This document shows positions 41,918-49,012 of a stretch of DNA of 64,000 nt, piece after piece (positions within the stretch are counted from its first letter, which is position 1; each line of letters opens with the position of its first letter). Made by a program: the position numbers and the translations under genes. Location: contig SMLU01000001.1 of the NCBI GenBank assembly GCA_007859745.1, positions 1,054,001 to 1,118,000 on the forward strand, in the 5' to 3' direction. This DNA comes from Phycisphaerae bacterium RAS1 (lineage in GTDB: Bacteria; Planctomycetota; Phycisphaerae; UBA1845; Fen-1342). The notes under the pieces are model-generated. The model worked only from the letters and a program-made list of their open reading frames with translations. It was not told the origin of the DNA and ran no database searches.

Positions 41918-42625
41918 TCACACGGAGTGTGCCGTAAGCCCTTTCAGGTCGCCGCCGCCCCCCTTCCGCGGCGTCCAGCGAACCGGAGGAATCGTGTACT
42001 GCCGTGGATCGTCGAACGGAATCTCGGGACTGTGATACGAGAGCAGCAGCAGATCCTCGCCGGGCGCGCTGAAAGTGTGCAACAGGTTGCGTGTGAAAAT
42101 CAGCACGTCACCAGCGCTCACGCCGACGTTGCGCACGCCGGCGCCGGCAAACTCATTCAGCGACTGATTCGACCAGTGAAAGTGGCCGCAACCTGCGAGC
42201 ACGATAATGAAGCGGTCAGAAAACTCATGCACGTGCAACGGCAGGTCGAGCGTTCCGCGGTCGAAACGCAACTTGGCGAGACCATCCTCACGGTACGTGC
42301 CGAACAGTTCGCGCCCCGACCACAAGGCTCCCGCGATGGACTCCGTTCCCTCGAACGGGGAGCGCAGCTCGATCGGATAGTCGCGGTCAACGACCTCGGC
42401 CAAACGAGCCATGTCGCCGTCCAGGCCGAATCCCTCGGCACCACCCAGCAGGAACGCGCGTTCGCGGAATCGTCCCACCCGGATGTCAGCCGAGAGATGG
42501 CTGAGCACGCACTGACCGATGTCAAAGAACTGCGCCAACGCCCCCAAACGCCTGGTCGGGACGTCACGAAGCGCGCCCTCCACGACGCGCAGATTACTGG
42601 GCGAAGCCCCGGCCTGAGCTGTCAC
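41918..42625 (-). CDS. Cupin-domain protein
   Basis: About 235 residues from a GTG preceded by AAAAGGAG (the open frame runs ten codons further). The C-terminal half is a cupin barrel: LDLPLHVHEFSDRFIIVLAG holds the His-x-His and a downstream SAGDVLIFTRNLLHTF the third His of a metal site. The N-terminal 110 residues form an unrecognised mixed domain. Cupins range from oxygenases to sensor domains of regulators; no DNA-binding part is visible. Function remains open. Confidence 0.7.
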   Translation of the reverse strand: MTAQAGASPSNLRVVEGALRDVPTRRLGALAQFFDIGQCVLSHLSADIRVGRFRERAFLLGGAEGFGLDGDMARLAEVVDRDYPIELRSPFEGTESIAGALWSGRELFGTYREDGLAKLRFDRGTLDLPLHVHEFSDRFIIVLAGCGHFHWSNQSLNEFAGAGVRNVGVSAGDVLIFTRNLLHTFSAPGEDLLLLSYHSPEIPFDDPRQYTIPPVRWTPRKGGGGDLKGLTAHSV

Positions 42626-42717
42626 GAGCGTTCTCCTTTTCGTTGGCGAACACACCGGGTTTCCCGGCGAATCGTTTCCTGCTACGCATGAAGTCGAGAG
42701 GGGACGGCACTTTCAGA

Positions 42718-43329
42718 ATGAACACACCGCACGCGCCGATCGGCGAAAACGAGCGAGTTCGAATCCTCCTGGAGGAGTACCGGGTCTTGTACGCACTGCT
42801 CACATTCCGGCTCGGCGCGATCGATCGGCGGCTGCCGGTCGCGGGCGGAACCGTCGCAGCGCTCCTGGGCGGCGTAATTGCCCTTCCGTCCGACGCGAAA
42901 GGCGTGGCGCTGCTTGCGACGCCGGCGCTGGTTCTCTGGCTGTTCCGCACGACCGCAGCCCACTCGCGCTCGAAGGAGGACGTGCTCCGCCGCATCGATG
43001 AGATCGAGCGGCATGTGAATCGAATCGCCGGCGAAGAGCTGCTCGCGTTCCAGTCGCAGCACCCCAACCAAGGGCGGCTGGTCGGGGGTCGCTCCGGAAT
43101 CGGCTCGGTTCTGGCCGTGCTCTCGATATGCGTTTCGTCGCTATCAGCGTGCGTTTTTCTGGCCGGACGAGCATTCGAGACAACCACATGGAGCTTTGCG
43201 GGGTACGCAGCATACGTCGCGCTCGCAATCGCGGATATCACGCGCTGCTCCCTCGGGCTGGTCCGTTACCGATACCGCCGCGTTCGCACCGAACGCCGCA
43301 CGGTATTCGCTGCGTTCTCGACCGACTGA
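42718..43329 (+). CDS. Small membrane protein with four predicted helices
   Basis: About 203 residues from ATG 42718; ATG 42688 and a TTG at 42643 are alternatives. Two hydrophobic pairs are visible: VAALLGGVIAL with VALLATPALVLWLF in the first half, and VLAVLSICVSSLSACVFLAG with AAYVALAIADI in the second. A charged cytoplasmic loop (SRSKEDVLRRIDEIERH) lies between. The layout resembles small helical membrane proteins of defence and mobile elements, but no family is recognised. Confidence 0.6.
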   Translation: MNTPHAPIGENERVRILLEEYRVLYALLTFRLGAIDRRLPVAGGTVAALLGGVIALPSDAKGVALLATPALVLWLFRTTAAHSRSKEDVLRRIDEIERHVNRIAGEELLAFQSQHPNQGRLVGGRSGIGSVLAVLSICVSSLSACVFLAGRAFETTTWSFAGYAAYVALAIADITRCSLGLVRYRYRRVRTERRTVFAAFSTD

Positions 43330-43441
43330 CGATCCGTTAAATGATCGGATACGAACTCGGTACATATTATAGATATCGTCCTTCTGCGAAACTTCAAGGG
43401 GTGTGTCGAAAGATTTTCGACAGCGCATAGGATGTGCCGCG

Positions 43442-43786
43442 ATGGCGAAGAAACTCCCCGAACTGCAGCGCGATTTCGGCCGGCGCATCCGGGAGCTGCG
43501 GCTGCGCGCCGGGCTCACACAGAAGCAGCTCGGGGACCGGTGCGGAAAGCGCTATTCAATGCAGCGCATCGGGCAGGTGGAGCGTGGCCTGACCAATTGC
43601 ACGCTCGAAACGATCACGTCGCTGGCCCGCGGGCTGCGGTGCGAACCCATTGAGCTGTTTCTATTTGAGACGACGCGCTCGATCGGCGGGGTGTCGCTTT
43701 CCGACGCGCGTCTCAGCGACCTGTGGCGGGCGCTGAGCGAGGAAAAAAAGCAGAAGCTCCTGCGGGTGCTGGGCGAGCTGATGTGA
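43442..43786 (+). CDS. XRE-family regulator
   Basis: The protein has 114 residues from ATG 43442. The helix-turn-helix at about 8-65 (IRELRLRAGLTQKQLGDRC, then IGQVERGLTNCTLETI) is a standard Cro/C1-type domain. A 40-residue tail contains a helical dimerisation-like segment (SDLWRALSEEKKQKLLRVLG). It follows the membrane protein gene by 112 bases, where AT-rich TATTATAGATAT near 43363 may be its promoter. It could control the neighbouring minus-strand operon. Confidence 0.85.
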   Translation: MAKKLPELQRDFGRRIRELRLRAGLTQKQLGDRCGKRYSMQRIGQVERGLTNCTLETITSLARGLRCEPIELFLFETTRSIGGVSLSDARLSDLWRALSEEKKQKLLRVLGELM

Positions 43787-43828
43787 CGATTCGCCTCGCT
43801 CACGACGCCCGTCCATGCACGCCCGCGG

Positions 43829-45190
43829 CTACCTCTCCAACATGCCGAGCTCAACCATCGTCGGGCCGAGATCGATGAGATACGCCTGTGCCTTCTTGAC
43901 CTCCTCCAATTGCTCCGGCTTGATTCTCTTGATGTCGGAGTTGTAGGGCCAACGCGGCCGGACCTTGTCGAGATCGCCGTAATGCGGGTCTTTCGTCGCG
44001 ACCTGGAGGAGCTTCCGAATTCCGAGCGCCGTGGGCTGAAGCGCGCCGAACGCGGTGAGCTTCGCGTAAGAGACAGGCTTCAGGTCGATGTTGGCCCCGG
44101 TTCTGTCGCCCGGTTGCCAGTAGCCCTTGGTCAGGAATGGTGCGAGTATTTGTTGAACGGCCGGGTCGCGACATTGCTGGATCCGCTTCTGCTTGTCCGC
44201 CGCGTCCTCGATCTTCTGCTTTTCGATGTCAGCCGACACGTCGTCGGCGTTTCGGCGGGCTTCGGCAAGTTGGCGCGCTCGTTCGAGTTCGGCCATGAGG
44301 TCTTTGTGGCGAATCTCAGCCTCGATGGACTGCCGCTTCAGCTCGGCTTCGAGCGCCTTCAGCCGCGTCTCGTACTCGATTCGCTGTCTTTCCTGTTCTG
44401 CGCGCGACTCACGGAGGAGGCGCTCGGCCTTCGCGCGTTCCTCCTCTCCCTGCGCCTGTTTGGCCGTATCGCGCAGGAGTTTTTCCATTTCGCGCCGCGC
44501 TTCGTCCCGTGATTCGGTCACGGCACGGATGTACGCCTCGCGCTCATCCGCTTGAATGCGCTTGATCGCCTCTTCCAGCGTCGTCCGCTTGGCGAGGTCG
44601 AGATCCTTAGGCGCTTTGGAGATTGCTGTGTCGAACCACGCTGCGTGCGAGTTGATGGCGGACAGGCGGTCGTTCGTCCAGGAGGCCGCATCTTCCACCT
44701 CCCGTCGCGATGCCTCGCCCGGCAAATAGCCCGCGCTGGGATGCTGCAACTCGTCCTGAAGACCCGCCAGAATCGAGTCGATCGACTTTTTTCGAGCCGC
44801 AACCCGCTCGGGACTCACTAAAGGCTGCTCCAGCGCCTGCATGAATCCGTGGAACGCCGGCCGGTCGGCCGCAAGTCGCTTGCCGTCCTCGTTCGTCAGC
44901 AGCGCCTTCATGCGAATGTCCAGTGCCTCCGTTTTCTTGGCCAGTTCATCCAGCGCGGCGGCTACCTCACGGGTGCGGTCCGCAAACTGCTCGATCAGGC
45001 GCTGGATTCGCCGACGTTCCTCCTCCTGCTGGAGGCGCAGGCGCTCGTCGATGCGCTGCTGCGGGTCGGCCAGCTGGGTCGAAGGCGATTGCGCCCACGT
45101 GTTCAAAGCCACAAAGGGTGACGGCATGATCGTCAGCATGATGAACAAAAACAGGAACTCGCTCACGTGGCTTCTCGCGCGAATCGTCAT
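43829..45190 (-). CDS. Exported coiled-coil protein
   Basis: The gene encodes 453 residues. The first 35 form a signal peptide or membrane anchor (FLFLFIMLTIMPSPFVAL). Residues about 40-110 and 215-350 are strongly heptad-repeated, Glu/Arg/Lys-rich coiled coil. The last 110 residues (DLKPVSYAKLTAFGALQ) look globular. No family is recognised. The start overlaps the stop of the upstream membrane protein gene (ATGA-type), so the two products probably work together at the cell envelope. Confidence 0.7.
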   Translation of the reverse strand: MTIRARSHVSEFLFLFIMLTIMPSPFVALNTWAQSPSTQLADPQQRIDERLRLQQEEERRRIQRLIEQFADRTREVAAALDELAKKTEALDIRMKALLTNEDGKRLAADRPAFHGFMQALEQPLVSPERVAARKKSIDSILAGLQDELQHPSAGYLPGEASRREVEDAASWTNDRLSAINSHAAWFDTAISKAPKDLDLAKRTTLEEAIKRIQADEREAYIRAVTESRDEARREMEKLLRDTAKQAQGEEERAKAERLLRESRAEQERQRIEYETRLKALEAELKRQSIEAEIRHKDLMAELERARQLAEARRNADDVSADIEKQKIEDAADKQKRIQQCRDPAVQQILAPFLTKGYWQPGDRTGANIDLKPVSYAKLTAFGALQPTALGIRKLLQVATKDPHYGDLDKVRPRWPYNSDIKRIKPEQLEEVKKAQAYLIDLGPTMVELGMLER

Positions 45191-46272
45191 GGTTTGCTCC
45201 GGTCGGGGGTATCGAGGGGCCGCTCGAAGCGATCCGCCTCCAGCATGACTCGAATGTGATCGATATTGGACCGCTGCCGGCGCGTTCGTTCAAGCGCCGC
45301 CTTGGTCCACGTTTCCAGCTCGGCGACAGCGGCCGAATCGGTTTTCCGCAACTCCGTGTCGGTGAGCCGCTTCTCGATGGCCTCTAACGCGCCACACCGC
45401 TCCTCAAGCTCACTGCCGTCGATTCGGTCCGCAAGAATGGCCGACCAGGCCTCTTTTACAGAGGCGTGATGCGCAATGGCAAGTTCCACGGCGTCGGAGC
45501 GGCTCGATTTCTTCGATGCCGCATCCGCAAGAGTCACGGTCGCGACCTGTTCGAACTCGCGGGCGACGATGGTGACCTGCTCCTCCACCCGCCGCAACGC
45601 CGCGCGAACGCTCTCGCAGGTGGTCGCCAGCTCTTGCGCTGTCGGCTCAGGCTTCGCGAATCCTCCACCGTCAACGGCATTCCGCGAAGTCGGTTGCGGC
45701 CCGACCGATCCGGCAAGCGGAGCCAGCGCAAGAACCAGGCTGCGGCCGCCCGCGGCTGCGACTCCGAGAACCGCCACGTAGGCCAATCCGAGTGCCAGTC
45801 GCTGACCGGTCGAGCGGTTGCGAAAGACACCGCCCAGGAGGTAGCGCTGAATCCACTGCTCCAAGCGCTGGCCCCAGCGCATTCGCAGGTGCGACATCGT
45901 CCGCGGGTCGTATCGCACCCACGGCGGTACTGTCTGGCCCGGAAGGCACACGGCGAACAGCTCGCGTTGCTGCGGATGCTGGAACGGTGTGATCAGGCAC
46001 AACGCACAGAATCGAACGAACGTGTCTGCCTCGCCGTCCCGGATCGGAATGTTGGTTTCTTCGCGGGCGGATTTCAGCAGGTCCCGGTACAGCTCCACGT
46101 TTTGCGGCACGCGCAGCACGCTGAACGCACTGCGCACCTCGGCGCTGATGGCCGCCAATTCGCCGTCCGCGGCCTCGACCACGTCCAGCCAGCGCGCTTC
46201 GACCTGTTCGACCGTCGCGATCGGCGCCAGGCCGGCGACTTCGAATAGCGTGCTGGGGGACGGTCGCTGCAT
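45187..46272 (-). CDS. Single-pass membrane protein with J-like N-terminus
   Basis: This 361-residue protein starts at an ATG with GGGAG nine bases upstream. The N-terminus (LFEVAGLAPIATVEQVEARW, then RVPQNVELYRDLL) has the spacing of a J-like or related four-helix domain, but the HPD tripeptide is missing. A transmembrane helix lies near 160-190 (GLAYVAVLGVAAAGG). The C-terminal half is a long charged helix. A -10-like TATAAT lies just upstream (46306-46311, minus strand). It is translationally coupled to the exported coiled-coil gene. Confidence 0.65.
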   Translation of the reverse strand: MQRPSPSTLFEVAGLAPIATVEQVEARWLDVVEAADGELAAISAEVRSAFSVLRVPQNVELYRDLLKSAREETNIPIRDGEADTFVRFCALCLITPFQHPQQRELFAVCLPGQTVPPWVRYDPRTMSHLRMRWGQRLEQWIQRYLLGGVFRNRSTGQRLALGLAYVAVLGVAAAGGRSLVLALAPLAGSVGPQPTSRNAVDGGGFAKPEPTAQELATTCESVRAALRRVEEQVTIVAREFEQVATVTLADAASKKSSRSDAVELAIAHHASVKEAWSAILADRIDGSELEERCGALEAIEKRLTDTELRKTDSAAVAELETWTKAALERTRRQRSNIDHIRVMLEADRFERPLDTPDRSKP

Positions 46273-46651
46273 GGCCGATCAGCTCCCTGAACGTGAAAAC
46301 GGAGCATTATACGCGCCCTGCCGCACTTCTCACGAGGTGCTCGGGCGGGCTGCGCGGGGCGCGGGGGGCTTGATGGGGTGTTTTTTCCTTGGCGCAGCGG
46401 GCGGCTGCGGATAGCCTCGCGGGCTGTTTTCTTGTTCGTTTCGAGCTTCGTGAGTTCTTCACAACTCGAACCGTGCAACGATCCTGCGGCTCGTTTGGAT
46501 CGCGGAAAGAAACGGGCCTTGCTCTTTGAGAAATCGGTGCCTCGTATGACTCTGACCTGCCTGAGCTTTCCTTACAGGGACGCTCGCGGAGGTATGAAGG
46601 TACTCCAACGGCTGAAAAGTCGAATGAACAACCTTCAATTAGGAGAAACAT
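46273..46651 (-). promoter_or_regulatory. Intergenic region with TATAAT for the J-like operon
   Basis: Reading the minus strand, a perfect TATAAT occupies 46306-46311. It would place a transcript start about 25 bases before the membrane protein ATG. A matching -35 is not obvious. The rest of the 380 bases holds no supported gene; AATTAGGAG at about 46637-46645 serves the + strand gene at 46652. Confidence 0.5.
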
Positions 46652-46960
46652 ATGATGCAGCAAACCTATGCGCAACGAAAGTCGCGCATTATTTCTTACG
46701 GAGCAGATCGTTGGGCGCCGTCGCTGACAACCGTCGGTCGAATTGCGATCGTCGGCCCGAAATGGAAACAGCCCGTGATCCTCAATGGTGGTTTCACCTT
46801 GACGATCATGGAGTCACGGAAACAGGACCTGCGAAGGGCCTTGATCCGTTTCCATGACGGTCCTGGAGGCAGTTGGTGGAACTGGTTCGTGTTCCTGGCC
46901 GCCTTCGGATTCGGCGTTGCAGCAACGAGGAACTTTTACGAGTTCTTCGTCCTTCGCTGA
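46652..46960 (+). CDS. Small protein with C-terminal membrane helix
   Basis: 102 residues from ATG 46652 (AGGAG eight bases upstream; a second ATG follows directly). The first 70 residues are soluble and mixed alpha/beta (SLTTVGRIAIVGPKW). The end is a hydrophobic helix, WNWFVFLAAFGFGVAA, followed by an aromatic tail. No family is recognised. A hairpin terminator follows, shared with the convergent small membrane gene. Confidence 0.6.
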   Translation: MMQQTYAQRKSRIISYGADRWAPSLTTVGRIAIVGPKWKQPVILNGGFTLTIMESRKQDLRRALIRFHDGPGGSWWNWFVFLAAFGFGVAATRNFYEFFVLR

Positions 46961-46985
46961 TACGGGCTCAACGAGCCAAAAGTGT

Positions 46986-47011
46986 GCGGAGGTTGCGAAA
47001 GCAACCTTCGC
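46986..47011. terminator. Bidirectional hairpin between convergent small genes
   Basis: GCGGAGGTTGC pairs with GCAACCTTCGC around a GAAA loop, an 11-base stem with one mismatch. It lies between stops of a + gene (46960) and a - gene (47024). The position fits a shared terminator; T-runs are short on both sides. Confidence 0.55.
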
Positions 47012-47023
47012 CCCTTTGAACGT

Positions 47024-47188
47024 TCACGGCCCCCAAAGGCCCAGACATAGCAGGACGGTGGTGACCAGCATGCCGGCCGACAAACCCAGCGCGGCCAGTC
47101 GCGCCGGCGAACCGTCGAGTTCTTGGAGCAGCCGCCGCATCGGGGAGGGTGAACACTCAATCGTGGAGAGGCATCGAATTTGTTTCAT
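47024..47188 (-). CDS. 54-residue membrane peptide
   Basis: A short gene of 55 codons: a soluble, basic N-terminus with two cysteines (MKQIRCLSTIECSPSPMRR) and a C-terminal hydrophobic helix (LGLSAGMLVTTVLLCLGLW) ending in GP. Composition and the single clean membrane helix support a real peptide, but no ribosome binding site is evident. The IS1380 element inserted ten bases upstream of its start, so its natural promoter is probably separated from it. Confidence 0.4.
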   Translation of the reverse strand: MKQIRCLSTIECSPSPMRRLLQELDGSPARLAALGLSAGMLVTTVLLCLGLWGP

Positions 47189-47201
47189 GCGCTGACGCTA
47201 G

Positions 47202-48798
47202 CCCGGATATTTCATCAGTTCGTTGCTGCGTTGAAATAGACATGGCCTCGAAGCCTTGTAAACTGGGGACTTGCTAGAGGTTCGCCAGTGTTCAGGCAAG
47301 GAGGCCACGTGTGACAGAGTGTAACGGCCAGGGGTTGCTGTTTTCCAGTCTGGGGCGGCAGAAGATTGTGGGCGATTTTGCGGGTGGGCGGCTCACGACG
47401 GATGCGGGCGGGTTGCTGCTGCGGGAAGTGGATCGGCGTGTGGGCCTGGTCGAGGCGCTGGCCGGGTGTCTGACTGATCCGCGTGATCCGGCGAAGATTG
47501 TGCATGCGCAGCGGACGATGTTGGCGCAGCGGATTTTCGGCATCGCGCTGGGCTACGAAGATCTGAACGATCACGCCACGCTGCGCAGCGATCCGCTGTT
47601 TGCGGTTCTGGCCGAGCAGACGCCTGACGCCGCGGCGCCGCTGGCCAGCGCGCCGACGCTGTGCCGGCTGGAGAATCGCGTCGATCGCAAAGCGCTGGGG
47701 CGTCTGGCGGCGGCGCTGGTCGGGCAGTTCATCGCGTCGTATGACGCGCCCCCGGCGGAACTGGTGCTGGACTTCGACGCCACGCACGACCCGCTGCATG
47801 GCAAACAGGACGGCCGCTTCTTTCACGGCTTTTACGACTGCTACTGCTTTTTGCCGCTGTACGTGTTCTGCGGCGGTCGGCTGCGGGTCAGCTATCTGCG
47901 GCCCAGCAACATCGATGCGGCTCTGCACAGCGCCGCGATTCTCAAGCTGCTGGTGACGCGGCTGCGGCAGGTCTGGCCGGCGGTGCGGATCATCGTGCGC
48001 GGCGATTCGGGCTTCTGCCGCTGGCGGCTGATGCGCTGGTGCGACCGGCACGACGTGCAGTACGTGCTGGGCCTGGCGCGCAACAAAACGCTCGAAAAAC
48101 AGGTCGCACCGTGGATGGCGGCGGCCCAGGCACAATTCGAGGCCGCGAATCAGAAGGTGCGCAACTTCCACGAATTCGAGTACGCCGCGCAGACCTGGGA
48201 TCGCGCGCGGCGCGTGATCGTGAAGGCCGAACATCTGCCGCAAGGCCCGAACGTCCGCTTCGTGGTCACCAACCTCATCGATCGCCGTCCGCAGCAGATC
48301 TACGACGACCTCTACACGCAGCGCGGCGAGATGGAGAATCGCATCAAGGAGCAGCAGCTCATGCTGTTCGCCGACCGAACCAGCTGCCACGCGTTCATCG
48401 CCAATCAATTCCGGCTGCTGCTGTCGAGCGCCGCCTACGTGCTGGTCGAGCACCTGCGCCGCACCGCGCTGCTCGACACCGAACTGGCGCAGGCCCAGAC
48501 CGACACCATCCGGCTCAGGCTCTTCAAGGTCGCCGCGCGGATCGTCACCAGCGTTCGGCGAGTCGTGCTGCACCTGTCGAGCGCCTATCCCCTGCACGAA
48601 CTATTCGCCCGCATCCTCGCCCGCCTACGCACCGGCCCGCCCCGGCGACCCGCCCCGGCGTAGCCCCCAACAGCCCGAATCGCGACCGGGGGTAAGGGGG
48701 CGCTGCGCGCCAAAACCGCTCAAACCACACAAACAACCCACGCCAACCCGAACGCACAGCAACCGGCAGCCCAAGCGACAACTGATGAAATATGCGGG
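47202..48798 (+). mobile_element. Intact IS1380-family insertion sequence
   Basis: Terminal inverted repeats are CCCGGATATTTCATCAGTT at 47202-47220 and the complement of 48780-48798, differing at one position in 19. Both ends are flanked by the four-base duplication CTAG (47198-47201 and 48799-48802). The 1597-base element contains one transposase gene. Perfect duplications and near-identical ends indicate a recent, complete insertion. Removing it rejoins sequence just upstream of the 54-residue peptide gene. Confidence 0.93.
47311..48663 (+). CDS. IS1380-family transposase
   Basis: The gene encodes 450 residues from a GTG. DDE motifs typical of IS1380 are visible: LVLDFDATHDPLHGKQ (first Asp), IIVRGDSGFC (second Asp) and the YTQRGEMENRIKEQQ block with the catalytic Glu. 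It catalyses cut-and-paste movement of the surrounding element and appears intact. Confidence 0.97.
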   Translation: MTECNGQGLLFSSLGRQKIVGDFAGGRLTTDAGGLLLREVDRRVGLVEALAGCLTDPRDPAKIVHAQRTMLAQRIFGIALGYEDLNDHATLRSDPLFAVLAEQTPDAAAPLASAPTLCRLENRVDRKALGRLAAALVGQFIASYDAPPAELVLDFDATHDPLHGKQDGRFFHGFYDCYCFLPLYVFCGGRLRVSYLRPSNIDAALHSAAILKLLVTRLRQVWPAVRIIVRGDSGFCRWRLMRWCDRHDVQYVLGLARNKTLEKQVAPWMAAAQAQFEAANQKVRNFHEFEYAAQTWDRARRVIVKAEHLPQGPNVRFVVTNLIDRRPQQIYDDLYTQRGEMENRIKEQQLMLFADRTSCHAFIANQFRLLLSSAAYVLVEHLRRTALLDTELAQAQTDTIRLRLFKVAARIVTSVRRVVLHLSSAYPLHELFARILARLRTGPPRRPAPA

Positions 48799-48840
48799 CT
48801 AGCACGAATCGCGGCGGGCATTCAAGCCCGAAAAATCGGC

Positions 48841-48869
48841 TTGAACGCGGGCGTGTTCGAGTGTATGCT
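48841..48869 (+). promoter_or_regulatory. Sigma-70-like promoter just right of the IS
   Basis: TTGAAC at 48841-48846 and TATGCT at 48864-48869 are separated by exactly 17 bases. An eight-base inverted repeat TTCAAGCC/GGCTTGAA (48821-48845) overlaps the -35, as an operator would. It points + into a region with no protein gene but a strong terminator. Confidence 0.5.
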
Positions 48870-48875
48870 AATGAG

Positions 48876-49012
48876 CAATTAGCGTGCATCCTCGACAGCT
48901 TCCGGACGATCGCAAGAACACGGAGCTTCGAGGCAAACCCCAGGACAATTGAAAAACGCTGGGGCAGCACGAATCAGACAACGGATCCCTGCGGGGGTCC
49001 GTTGTCTTTTTC
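48876..49012 (+). ncRNA. Candidate small RNA ending in an intrinsic terminator
   Basis: From the promoter above, about 135 bases lead to GACAACGGA (48977-48985) pairing with TCCGTTGTC (48998-49006) and TTTTT, a textbook terminator. An inner hairpin CCCCAG/CTGGGG precedes it. No open frame with a ribosome binding site lies inside. The 3' end is antisense to the last codons of the coupling-protein gene, so it could regulate that message by pairing. Read directly from sequence; transcription is inferred. Confidence 0.5.

Noticed and set aside
47215-48597. Long minus-strand frame antisense to the IS1380 transposase
   Set aside because: High-GC shadow of the transposase with no motif.
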